Below, in pieces: positions 7,810-15,695 of a stretch of 21,461 nucleotides of DNA. The position numbers and the translations under genes are program-made. Source of the stretch: Deltaproteobacteria bacterium RBG_13_61_14 (GTDB taxonomy: Bacteria > RBG-13-61-14). Location of the stretch: assembly GCA_001797815.1 (NCBI GenBank), contig MGQK01000063.1, positions 30,313 through 51,773 of the forward strand. Direction: 5' to 3'. Every line of letters begins with the position of its first letter. The stretch's first letter is position 1. Below the pieces are notes generated by a model, which worked only from the letters and a program-made list of their open reading frames with translations, was not told where the DNA came from and did not search any database.

Positions 7810-8934
7810 ATGTCCCGTCCCACCACCGCCCTGGTTGACCTTTCCGCCCTCTCCCACAATCTTGCTTGCGCCCGCTCCCGGGTGAATAAGTCTGTGGAAA
7901 TCATTCCGGTGGTCAAAGCGGACGCCTACGGCCACGGGGCCAAGGAAGTTGTGCGCAGACTTTATTCACAGGGTGTGAATATCCTGTGTGTAGCCCTGCT
8001 GGACGAGGCCCTGGCCTTGCGCCAAAGCGGCTTTGCCGGCGAAATCCTGATCAGCAACGGGCTTTTTCCCGGCGAAGAAGAGGAAGCGGTGGCCCGGGGT
8101 TTCATCCCCTTTGTCCTGTCCTCCGAAAGCCTGGAACGCCTGGAGCCAGCCGCCAAAAAGCTGGGCCAGCCGGCCAAGGTCCACCTCAAGGTGGACACCG
8201 GCATGGGCCGGATCGGAGTGGATCCCGGAGAGTTCTTCCCCCTGGCCGAGCGCATTCTCCGCTCGCCCCACCTCACGCTCGACGGCGTCCTCTCCCACCT
8301 CGCCTCCGCCGACCTCAACTCGCCCGAGGAGAACGACTACACCCGCCGCCAGATCGAAAGCTTTGCTCTGCTCCGCGCCGGCCTGGAAAAGCGCGGCTTC
8401 CAGGTGCCCCGCTGGCACCTTCTCAACTCCGCCGGCCTCATCCGCTTTCCCGAGGCGCATCACACCGCGGCGCGCCTCGGCATCATGCTCTACGGCGTCA
8501 GCCCCTCCGACGACGTGGACCTCTCGGACCAACTTCAGCCGGTCCTCTCCCTCAAGACCCATATTACCTTCCTGAAAAAGGTCCCGCCCGGCTCAGCCGT
8601 CTCCTACGGCCGGCGGACCGTGGTCGAGCGGCCCTCCCTCATCGCCACCATCCCCATCGGCTATGCCGACGGCCTGCCTCGCACCCTGCCCGTCGGCTTC
8701 CCGCTCCTGGTCCGGGCCCGGCGCGCGCCCATCGCCGGCGTGGTCACTATGGACATGACCATGCTGGACGTCACCGACGTGCCCGGCGTAGCGAGGGGCG
8801 ATGAGGTGGTGATCATCGGGGAGCAGGCTGGCGAGCGCGTCCGGGCGGAGGACATCGCCAAGGCCTGCGGCACTATCCCTTACGAGGTTCTGTGCCGGAT
8901 CGGGCCCAGGGTGGAGCGGAGATATCATGATTGA
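7810..8934 (+). CDS. alr: Alanine racemase
   Basis: This 374-residue PLP enzyme interconverts L- and D-alanine, supplying D-alanine for peptidoglycan. Lys36 in VVKADAYGHGAKEV is the PLP-binding lysine. The KVDTGMGRIGV segment of the TIM-barrel domain is present, and AVSYGRRT in the C-terminal domain should hold the catalytic tyrosine. IGYADGLPR and DMTMLDVT are further family signatures. The ATG at 7810 gives the expected N-terminus but has no clear ribosome site because the CGTATT inverted repeat ends just upstream. The 3' end overlaps the next gene by 8 bases. Codons 52-58 contain a DnaA-box pair. Confidence 0.97.
   Translation: MSRPTTALVDLSALSHNLACARSRVNKSVEIIPVVKADAYGHGAKEVVRRLYSQGVNILCVALLDEALALRQSGFAGEILISNGLFPGEEEEAVARGFIPFVLSSESLERLEPAAKKLGQPAKVHLKVDTGMGRIGVDPGEFFPLAERILRSPHLTLDGVLSHLASADLNSPEENDYTRRQIESFALLRAGLEKRGFQVPRWHLLNSAGLIRFPEAHHTAARLGIMLYGVSPSDDVDLSDQLQPVLSLKTHITFLKKVPPGSAVSYGRRTVVERPSLIATIPIGYADGLPRTLPVGFPLLVRARRAPIAGVVTMDMTMLDVTDVPGVARGDEVVIIGEQAGERVRAEDIAKACGTIPYEVLCRIGPRVERRYHD
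7962..7982. promoter_or_regulatory. DnaA-box pair inside alr
   Basis: TTATTCACA at 7962-7970 is a full consensus match. TGTGAATAT at 7974-7982 matches 8 of 9 on the minus strand. The two are head to head with a GGG centre, much like the pair at 4816-4835. They lie in coding sequence (LYSQGVNI), so binding in the cell is an inference. Confidence 0.55.
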
Positions 8935-10615
8935 CCTTTCCAGGTTTCGGAAGCTGGAGCTGACCGAGGCGGAGGTGCGGCGGTTTCTGGCCGAGGAGGA
9001 AGGGCCGTATTATGAGCGGAAGTCGCTCTGGGACCGGAGCGGGCCGACGCCGAAAGTCCGGGACCGGAGCACGGTGCGGGAGGAGATTGCGGAGTATCTG
9101 GCGGCCTTTGCCAATGCCGACGGCGGGCTTTTAGTTCTGGGCGTGGAGGATGACGGGACACCCACTGGCCACAAATACCCGGAAGAAGCCATTCTCAGTT
9201 TCTTGAAGGCGCCCGAGGAAAAAGTTCAGGCGCCGCTTCACCCTCGCATGCAGATCATCACGATTGACGGACATGAGCTTTTGCTCTTTGAGATCGAGAG
9301 CGCGCCGGAAGCAGTTCATTGTAAAGGCAAGTGTCCCTACCGCACCGGCGATCAGGTGATGCCCCTGACCCAGGAGGCAATCAACGGCCTCAAGAAGACC
9401 TACCAGCGGGTTTCTTTTGAGCAAAAGCCCGGGCCTGAATTTGTGGATCAGGACTTGGATCTGGAACTGGCGAAAAAGGTCTTTTCGCGGACGCCGTTTC
9501 AAGATCGGACCCTGGAAGAGAATTTTACTCGTTATGGCTTGGCCGTTCGACGGAACGGTAAATTGATCTGGCGGAACGCGGGCATGCTCTTGTTTGGCCG
9601 GGAGGAACAGTTTGCCTCGTATCATCCTCGTGCGGGAGTGCGCATTTTCAAAGTGGAGGGCACCGAGCGGAAGTATGGGCAGGCTCATAACGTGGTGGAG
9701 CATCGCGTTGAAGGGCCGCTCCCGCTTTTGATCGAGCGTGCCCGCGATTACATCCGTTCCCAGATCCGGAAATCGGCTAAACTCCATGACCTCTTTTTCC
9801 GGGAGATGCCGGAATATCCGGAGTTTGCTTGGCAGGAGGCATTGATCAACGCGGTGGCGCACCGGGACTACGCGGTTACCACACGGGAGATCGAGGTTGA
9901 GATGTATGATGACCGGATGGAGGTAAAGAGCCCAGGCGGGTTGGTGGAGGGGATTACGTTGGAGCGGCTCCGGGAGCGACGCTCGAATATTCATGCGAGC
10001 CGAAATCCGCTCCTGGTAAGGGTGCTGGTGGACTACGGCCTGATGCGGGAGGAGGGAGAGGGCATTCCCCGCATGATGGAGGAAATGGAAACTAGTTTTC
10101 TTCATCTGCCGGAACTGGAATTGATCAACGGCGATTTTCAGGTGCGGCTTAAAAACACCCCGATCTTTGAGGTTGGTTCCTCGGAATGGGTGAATTTTGT
10201 GAAGGGTTTGCCGATCACTGACCGACAGCGCCGAGTGCTGATTGCCACAGGGAAGGGCGGGTTTACCAATCAAGACTATCAGAAGCTGAACCAACTGGAT
10301 CGAGACACCGCCTACCAGGAAATTAAGACGATGTTGGATGCTGGAATAATAGAAACAAGGGGGAAAACAAAAGGCGCAAAATACTTTTTAAGCTTAACCG
10401 TAACCCGGATCGTAACTTTGATTCTGGGGCGGCTTCCCAAGCTTCGGGAATTCCTTGCGGAAAAAGAATTTGTTTCCAATGCGGATTATCGGGCCTTGTT
10501 CAGCCTATCCAGGCGCCAGGCTCGCGATGAGCTTAAAGCTCTATGCGATAAAGGTTATTTAACATTGATAGGGGAGCGGCGAGGGGCAAAGTATCAGAAG
10601 GGGCCGGCCTTTTGA
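8927..10615 (+). CDS. AlbA_2/Schlafen-type ATP-binding transcriptional regulator-like protein
   Basis: This 562-residue protein has the layout of the COG2865 group. An AlbA_2 (Schlafen-type) domain spans about 27-145, with YYERKSLWD and AFANADGGLLVLGVEDDG. A GHKL-type ATP-binding domain (HATPase_c_4) spans about 295-385, with EALINAVAHRDYA, YDDRMEVKSPGGL and GEGIPRMMEEM. Two winged-helix-like segments follow at about 430-490 and 500-560, ending in the similar motifs KGAKYFLS and RGAKYQKG. The family is linked to regulation and sometimes to defence islands; the exact role is unknown. Its ATG overlaps the alr stop by 8 bases and follows a GGAG. Its codons look less GC-rich than those of alr or purD, which suggests later acquisition. 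Confidence 0.88.
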   Translation: MIDLSRFRKLELTEAEVRRFLAEEEGPYYERKSLWDRSGPTPKVRDRSTVREEIAEYLAAFANADGGLLVLGVEDDGTPTGHKYPEEAILSFLKAPEEKVQAPLHPRMQIITIDGHELLLFEIESAPEAVHCKGKCPYRTGDQVMPLTQEAINGLKKTYQRVSFEQKPGPEFVDQDLDLELAKKVFSRTPFQDRTLEENFTRYGLAVRRNGKLIWRNAGMLLFGREEQFASYHPRAGVRIFKVEGTERKYGQAHNVVEHRVEGPLPLLIERARDYIRSQIRKSAKLHDLFFREMPEYPEFAWQEALINAVAHRDYAVTTREIEVEMYDDRMEVKSPGGLVEGITLERLRERRSNIHASRNPLLVRVLVDYGLMREEGEGIPRMMEEMETSFLHLPELELINGDFQVRLKNTPIFEVGSSEWVNFVKGLPITDRQRRVLIATGKGGFTNQDYQKLNQLDRDTAYQEIKTMLDAGIIETRGKTKGAKYFLSLTVTRIVTLILGRLPKLREFLAEKEFVSNADYRALFSLSRRQARDELKALCDKGYLTLIGERRGAKYQKGPAF

Positions 10616-10619
10616 GAGT

Positions 10620-10657
10620 TATGAGCATTTTTAAGGCCCGATATGAGCGTTATGAGC
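10620..10657. repeat. TATGAGC direct repeats in the gap before purD
   Basis: TATGAGC occurs at 10620-10626, 10642-10648 and 10651-10657, the last two 9 bases apart in start position. They begin 4 bases after the stop of the AlbA_2 gene. The rest of the 237-base gap (10616-10852) is A/T-rich, with no gene or terminator that I can support. Confidence 0.5.
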
Positions 10658-10852
10658 GGAAAATGTATCATTTGTCGGCATAAGTTGTTAAATTTGTTTA
10701 TCTTTCGTTTACGCAATTCCTGGCTAAAATCAGCTTCATAATGCCGGAATTTGGCTCAAAAAGCGTGGTCTTTGAGATCAAAGTGCTGAAAAAACAAAGG
10801 GTTGGCTTTGTGCAATTTTCAGGCAATAAAAATAAATAAAGAGGTGTAGCGG

Positions 10853-12133
10853 ATGAAACTCTTGCTAGTCGGTTCCGGCGGTCGCGAGCACGCCCTGGTC
10901 TGGAAGCTCAAGCAGAGCGCGAAGGTGGACAAGATCTTTTGCGCGCCGGGGAACGCGGGCATCGCGGAGCAGGCCGAGTGCCTGCCGGTCAAGGGCGAGG
11001 ACATCGAAGGACTGCTCAAGGTGGCGAAAGAAAAGAAAGTGGACTTGACTGTAGTCGGGCCGGAAGCGCCGCTCACCCTGGGCATCGTGGACCGCTTCTC
11101 GGCCGCGGGTCTGCGCGTCTTCGGACCGAGCCAGGCTGCGGCCCGGATCGAAGGCTCTAAGGCCTTTATGAAAGACCTGATGAAAAAATACCGTATCCCC
11201 AGCGCCGCCTTCGCGACCTTCGACTCGCCGGAAAAGGCCAAGGCTTACCTGAAAAAAGTCGGTGCGCCGATCGTGGTCAAGGCCGACGGCCTGGCCGCGG
11301 GCAAGGGCGTCATCCTCTGCCAGACCTTGCCGGAAGCCGAGGCCGCGATTGACCAGATCATGGTCAAAAAAGAATTCGGGCCGGCCGGCGATAAAGTCGT
11401 GATCGAGGAGTTCCTGACCGGCGAAGAAGCGAGCTTCCTCGCTTTCACCGACGGCGAGGCAGTGCTCCCGCTCGCCTCCTGCCAGGACCACAAGGCCATC
11501 TTTGATAACGATCAAGGCCCCAACACCGGCGGCATGGGCGCTTATTCCCCGGCGCCGGTGGTCACGCCGCAAATTTATCAGCAGATCATAGACCAAGTCA
11601 TGGTCCCCACCGTGCGGGCCATGAAAGCCGAGGGCGCGCCTTACCGGGGCGTGCTCTACGCCGGACTCATGATCGGAAAGGGCGGCGTCAAGGTGCTCGA
11701 GTTCAACGCCCGTTTCGGCGACCCCGAGACCCAGCCGCTCCTCTTCCGCATGAAGTCCGACCTCCTGCCGCTCCTCGAAGCCTCGGCCGATGGCTCGCTC
11801 AAAGGAATGAAGATCGAGTGGCACGACCAGCCCGCGGTTTGCGTGGTCATGGCCAGCAAGGGCTACCCCGGCTCCTACGAAAAAGGCTTCCCGATCACCG
11901 GCCTCCCCGAGGCCAATGCGCTCCCCGACACCTTCGTCTTCCACGCCGGCACCGCGCTTAAGGACGGCAAGGTGGTTACCGCCGGCGGCCGGGTCCTGGG
12001 CGTGACCGCTCGGGGCAAAGACATCAAGGCCGCCATTGACCGCACCTACCAGGCGGTAAAGAAAATCCGATGGGACGGCGCTTATTACCGCACCGACATC
12101 GGGCGGAAAGCGCTGGTCCGAAAGCGCGTTTGA
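10853..12133 (+). CDS. purD: Phosphoribosylamine-glycine ligase (GAR synthetase)
   Basis: This 426-residue ATP-grasp enzyme joins glycine to phosphoribosylamine, the second step of purine synthesis. The N-terminal motif LLVGSGGREHALVWKL (4-19), GNAGIAEQAE, VVGPEAPLTLGI, the ATP-grasp segment VVKADGLAAGKGVI, NTGGMGAYSPAPV and EFNARFGDPETQ are all present. Length is normal. The ATG follows GAGGTG by 7 bases. Other purine genes are absent here, so it seems to be a stand-alone gene in this genome. Confidence 0.98.
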   Translation: MKLLLVGSGGREHALVWKLKQSAKVDKIFCAPGNAGIAEQAECLPVKGEDIEGLLKVAKEKKVDLTVVGPEAPLTLGIVDRFSAAGLRVFGPSQAAARIEGSKAFMKDLMKKYRIPSAAFATFDSPEKAKAYLKKVGAPIVVKADGLAAGKGVILCQTLPEAEAAIDQIMVKKEFGPAGDKVVIEEFLTGEEASFLAFTDGEAVLPLASCQDHKAIFDNDQGPNTGGMGAYSPAPVVTPQIYQQIIDQVMVPTVRAMKAEGAPYRGVLYAGLMIGKGGVKVLEFNARFGDPETQPLLFRMKSDLLPLLEASADGSLKGMKIEWHDQPAVCVVMASKGYPGSYEKGFPITGLPEANALPDTFVFHAGTALKDGKVVTAGGRVLGVTARGKDIKAAIDRTYQAVKKIRWDGAYYRTDIGRKALVRKRV

Positions 12134-12137
12134 AAGA

Positions 12138-12169
12138 ATTTTAGATTTTGGATTTTTGATTTTAGATTG
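12138..12169. repeat. TTTTAGATT word repeat
   Basis: An A/T-rich stretch between purD and the carboxylesterase gene is made of near-repeats: ATTTTAGATTTTGG, then ATTTTTGATTTTAGATTG. It is a low-complexity quasi-repeat with no coding potential. Confidence 0.6.
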
Positions 12170-12208
12170 AGTGGTTGAAGGTTTGGAAAGAGAGGTTTCA
12201 TAAGGAAG

Positions 12209-13834
12209 ATGTTGAAGAGTAGAGAGCTGAATTTAGTAGTGGCGGTTCTGGTGCTGATCGCATTTGCCTTACCAGCGGTTGCCGAAGAAAAGCCGACCTG
12301 TGAAGAGCCAGTTGCCACCACGGAAGGCCTGGTCAAGGGTTTTGGCGATCCGGACTACGCCGCCTGCGGCTTCCTGGGCCTCCGCTACGCCGCCCCGCCG
12401 GTCGGCGAGCTGCGCCTCAAGCCACCCGAGCCGCCAAAGCCCCACGAGGGCGTTTACGACGCCACTCACACCCCACCGGTCTGCCCCCAGCCCAAGTTCA
12501 TCACCGCCGGCGGCAACCTCGATCAAATCTCCGAAGACTGTCTCTTCCTCAACATCTGGCGGCCGGCCCGCCCCGGCAGCTTCCCGGTCATGCTCTGGAT
12601 CCACGGCGGCGGCTTCCGCACCGGCTCCGGCGGCTTCCAGATCTACGACGGCGCCCGCCTGGCCGCTGAGCAGGGGATCGTGGTGGTCACCATCAACTAC
12701 CGGCTCGGCTGGCTCGGGTTCCTGGCCTTGCCCGAGCTTAGGCAGGAAGACCCGCGCCAGACCACCGGCAATTACGGGACCCTGGACATGATCCAGGCGC
12801 TCCGCTGGGCGCACGACAACATCGCCGCGTTCGCCGGCGACCCGGAGCGCGTGACCGTGTCCGGCCAGTCGGCCGGGGGCTTGAGCGCCTGCGTGATGAT
12901 GGCCTCGCCGCTGGCCGCGGACCTCTTCGACCAGGCCATCATCCAGAGCGGGCCTTGCGACCAGGCCATCCCGCTCCCGGTCGGCATCCAGCGCGGCCGG
13001 GAGTTTGTGGCGACGCTGGGCTGCCAGGAGCAGGACCTGTCCGCCTGCCTGCGCTCCCAGCCCCTGGAAAAGCTAGTCCCCAAGGGCGAGAACCTGATCC
13101 TGAGCGGCGGCATGACCTTCGGCCCGCACCAGGACGGCTACCTCCTATCCACCGACCCGGTCACCGCCATGGAGCAGGGGAACTACCGCAAAGTCCCGGT
13201 CCTGATCGGCACCACCCGCGACGAGATCAAGCTCTACACCCTCACCATCCCCGGCACCAGCCTGGTCCCCCGCTTCGAGGTCAAGAAGATCCTGCGCGGC
13301 CTGGCCGGACCTTATTACGACGGCATGATGAGTCTATACAGTTTTGACGAATACCGCCGGCCCATCAACCTCTTCCACGCCGTGGCCACCGACACCGCCC
13401 TCGGCTCCCGCGCCTTTCATGTGGCCGAGCTTGTATCCCCGGACGCGCCGGTCTATTACTACCGCTTTGACTGGGACCAGACCCGGTTCCCGCGCAAGAC
13501 CGGCGCCTTCCACAGCCTGGAGGTGCCCTTCGTGTTCGGCGGGCTGAACCTGGACTTCACCTTGGCCAAGCTGGTGGCGAACAAGAAGACGGTGGAGGCG
13601 GCCCAGCCCTTGGTGGACCAGATCATGGCCTACTGGGGAAATTTTGTGCGGACCGGGAATCCCAACGGCGAGGGCCTGCCTGAATGGCCGGCTTATAACA
13701 CGATAGACAAGCTCCGGCTGCACCTGGACAGTGAGATTACGGTCCAGCCGGTTCCGGCCAAGGAGATCGAGCGCTACGACTTCCTCAACCGCTTCACCCT
13801 CCAGGGCATGAAGGCCGTGCCCAGGTCTGAATAG
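12209..13834 (+). CDS. Secreted carboxylesterase, type B
   Basis: This 541-residue alpha/beta hydrolase has a signal peptide (about 1-25, ending ALPAVA), so it should act outside the cytoplasm on carboxylic esters; the substrate is unknown. It has an oxyanion loop HGGGF (132-136), nucleophile Ser221 in SGQSAGG, probable acid Glu339 in TTRDEIKLY and probable catalytic His435 in GAFHSLEVPFVFG. EDCLFLNIW (109-117) is the second type-B signature. The nucleophile elbow has Gln where most family members have Glu (GESAGG). Cys92 and Cys111 could form a disulfide. The AGGAAG ribosome site directly abuts the ATG; the next codon is TTG, an alternative start that would give better spacing. No pathway partner is adjacent. 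Confidence 0.94.
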   Translation: MLKSRELNLVVAVLVLIAFALPAVAEEKPTCEEPVATTEGLVKGFGDPDYAACGFLGLRYAAPPVGELRLKPPEPPKPHEGVYDATHTPPVCPQPKFITAGGNLDQISEDCLFLNIWRPARPGSFPVMLWIHGGGFRTGSGGFQIYDGARLAAEQGIVVVTINYRLGWLGFLALPELRQEDPRQTTGNYGTLDMIQALRWAHDNIAAFAGDPERVTVSGQSAGGLSACVMMASPLAADLFDQAIIQSGPCDQAIPLPVGIQRGREFVATLGCQEQDLSACLRSQPLEKLVPKGENLILSGGMTFGPHQDGYLLSTDPVTAMEQGNYRKVPVLIGTTRDEIKLYTLTIPGTSLVPRFEVKKILRGLAGPYYDGMMSLYSFDEYRRPINLFHAVATDTALGSRAFHVAELVSPDAPVYYYRFDWDQTRFPRKTGAFHSLEVPFVFGGLNLDFTLAKLVANKKTVEAAQPLVDQIMAYWGNFVRTGNPNGEGLPEWPAYNTIDKLRLHLDSEITVQPVPAKEIERYDFLNRFTLQGMKAVPRSE

Positions 13835-13976
13835 GGATTTGGGTAGTCCCCGCTTTTCATCGGCAGGCCCTGCCATTGCGCCGAGGGCCGTGATCCATTA
13901 TGATGAATGGAAGCGATGCGCCGGTCGCGGAGAGATCCCGCTTTCGGCGTGAACAACCCAGGGAGGTTTTGGCATC

Positions 13977-14777
13977 ATGCTGGTGATTGCGGAGCGGATC
14001 AATGCCACGCGCCAGGGGATCCGGCAGGCGCTCCTCGCCCGGGACGAGGCCCTGATCCGGAAGGAGGCCCGGGAGCAGGCCGCGGCCGGCGCCGCCTGGC
14101 TGGACGTCAACGCCGCGGCCGACCCGGTGCGGGAGCTCGAGCTGATGGAGTGGCTGCTGGAGGTGGTCCAGGCGGAGGGGAAGATCCCGCTGGCGATTGA
14201 CAGCGCCAGTCCCGCGGTGATCGAGGCCGGGCTCAAGCGGCACCGGAACGGCCAGGCCCTGGTCAACTCCATCACGATGGAGACCGGCCGCTACGAGAAA
14301 ATGCTACCCTTGGTCAAGGAATACGGCGCGGCCGTGATCGGCCTGGCCCTGGATGACCGCGGGATCGGGAAGACCGCGGCGGACCGGCTCCAGGCGGTGG
14401 AGCGGATGGTGGAGGAAGTGGACCGGCAGCGGATTCCGCTTTCAGATCTGTATGTGGACCCGATGGTCTTGACCGTGTCCTCGGACCAAGGCTCCGGCCG
14501 GCTGGCGCTGGAGGTGCTCCACCAGATCAAGGCGCGCTGGCCGGAGGTCAAGACCACGGCCGGGCTTTCCAACGTCTCCTTCGGCCTGCCCGGCCGGCCG
14601 CTCCTCAACCGCACCTTCCTGGCCATGCTCCTGGCCGCGGGATTGGACTCGGCGATCGTGGACCCCCTGGATAAGAAGCTCATGGCCGCTGTCCGCGCCG
14701 CGGAGACGCTCCTGGGCCAAGACCCTTATTGCGGAAATTATTTAAAGGCGTTCCGGGCGGGCTGGCTGGAAAGCTAG
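13977..14777 (+). CDS. Pterin-binding methyltransferase domain protein, AcsE-like
   Basis: This 266-residue TIM barrel belongs to the dihydropteroate synthase/methyltetrahydrofolate methyltransferase superfamily. AERINATR (5-12), WLDVNAAADP (41-50), AIDSASP with Asp75, LVNSI with Asn97, YVDPMV with Asp161 and GLSNVSFGLP with Asn199 align well with the folate-binding residues of AcsE from Moorella, and the length is close to that of AcsE. AcsE-type enzymes move a methyl group from methyl-tetrahydrofolate to a corrinoid protein. No corrinoid protein, acetyl-CoA synthase or folate gene is in the window, so the partner is unknown. Folate-synthesis DHPS is less likely given SNVSFGLP. GGGAGG lies 10 bases upstream of the ATG. 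Confidence 0.82.
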   Translation: MLVIAERINATRQGIRQALLARDEALIRKEAREQAAAGAAWLDVNAAADPVRELELMEWLLEVVQAEGKIPLAIDSASPAVIEAGLKRHRNGQALVNSITMETGRYEKMLPLVKEYGAAVIGLALDDRGIGKTAADRLQAVERMVEEVDRQRIPLSDLYVDPMVLTVSSDQGSGRLALEVLHQIKARWPEVKTTAGLSNVSFGLPGRPLLNRTFLAMLLAAGLDSAIVDPLDKKLMAAVRAAETLLGQDPYCGNYLKAFRAGWLES

Positions 14778-14824
14778 TGAAGTATCCTAATGATGGATTG
14801 ACAATTAATGATCGGTCGGCTTGC

Positions 14825-14852
14825 GTAGGGGCGGTTCGCGAACCGCCCCTAC
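14825..14852. repeat. Perfect 28-base palindrome between convergent genes
   Basis: The arm GTAGGGGCGGTTCG is followed at once by its exact complement. It ends in CCCCTAC, the tail also seen after the hairpins at 650-815 and at 84-105. It lies between the 3' ends of two convergent genes and might end both transcripts, but there is no T-run. Confidence 0.9.
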
Positions 14853-14864
14853 TCTGTCGGCCCT

Positions 14865-15695
14865 TCACTCGTCGCGAGCCGGTTCTTCTGTTTCCACATT
14901 CGGCGCTTCATTCATGCTCCCGGTGCGGTAGCCCAGGAGGTCGAGCGCCACGTAGGTAAAGCCCGCGGCCTTGACCTGCTCGTGCACCTGCCGGCGGAGC
15001 TCCGGGTCCAGCATCCGGTCCAACTCCTCCGGCTGAAGCTCGATCCGCGCCACCTCCCCGTGATAGCGCACCCGGAACTGGCGGAAGCCCAGCGAGAGCA
15101 GCGCTTCCTCCGCCGCGGCCACTTGAGCGATCCTCTCCTCGGTGATCGCGGTGCCGTAGGGAAAGCGCGAGCTTAAGCAGGCCAACGCCGGCTTGTCCCA
15201 GGTGGGGAGCCTCCGCGCCCGGCTCAGCTCCCGGATCTCGGCCTTGGTGAGACCCGCTTCCAGCAAGGGGCTGCGCACGCCCAGCTCTTCCGCCGCCTTG
15301 CGGCCGGGCCGATAATCGTCCAGGTCGTCGGCATTGGTGCCGTCGAGCACGAAGCTATAGCCCCGCTCATCCGCCGCCTTGCGGCACAGCCGGAAGAGCT
15401 CGAGCTTGCAAAAGTAACAGCGGTGGCGGGGGTTCTGGGCAAAGCCGGGGATGGCAAGCTCGTTCGATTCCACCTCGATCAGCTCCGCGCCCAGCGAGGC
15501 CGCGAGCCGCTTGGCGTCCTCGTGCTCGCGCGCCGGGTAGGTGGGAGACAGCGCGTTGACCGCGAGCGCCTTATCGCCCAGCGCCTCCCGCGCCACGGCC
15601 AAGAGGTAGGTCGAGTCCACCCCGCCGGAAAAAGCGATCACCGCCGAGCCCATCTCCCGCAGGATGGCAAGCAGCTTTTGTTCTTTTTCCTTCAC
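14865..15695 (-). CDS. larE: LarE-type ATP-dependent sulfur transferase
   Basis: This 276-residue PP-loop protein is of the LarE family, which converts carboxylates to thiocarboxylates when the nickel-pincer cofactor of lactate racemase is made. The PP-loop is SGGVDS (23-28). CYFCK supplies Cys93 and Cys96, and KPALACLSSRFPYG supplies Cys173, the position of the sulfur-donor cysteine in the single-cysteine enzymes. Three cysteines in this arrangement are known from LarE homologues that bind a [4Fe-4S] cluster. The start is GTG at 15695, overlapping the stop of the TPR gene by 4 bases, with GAGG 7 bases upstream, so translation is probably coupled. larA, larB and larC are not in the window; a different nickel-pincer client or a different thiolation role is possible. 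Confidence 0.9.
   Translation of the reverse strand: MKEKEQKLLAILREMGSAVIAFSGGVDSTYLLAVAREALGDKALAVNALSPTYPAREHEDAKRLAASLGAELIEVESNELAIPGFAQNPRHRCYFCKLELFRLCRKAADERGYSFVLDGTNADDLDDYRPGRKAAEELGVRSPLLEAGLTKAEIRELSRARRLPTWDKPALACLSSRFPYGTAITEERIAQVAAAEEALLSLGFRQFRVRYHGEVARIELQPEELDRMLDPELRRQVHEQVKAAGFTYVALDLLGYRTGSMNEAPNVETEEPARDE

Noticed and set aside
10643-10741. 32-residue frame starting MSVMSGK
   Set aside because: No ribosome site, no homology recognised, and its start lies in the TATGAGC repeats.
14798-14825. TTGACAATTAATGATCGG, which resembles the E. coli trp/tac promoter
   Set aside because: It lies between the 3' ends of convergent genes, has no -10 box at the right distance, and no rightward gene follows. 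Probably chance similarity in A/T-rich DNA.
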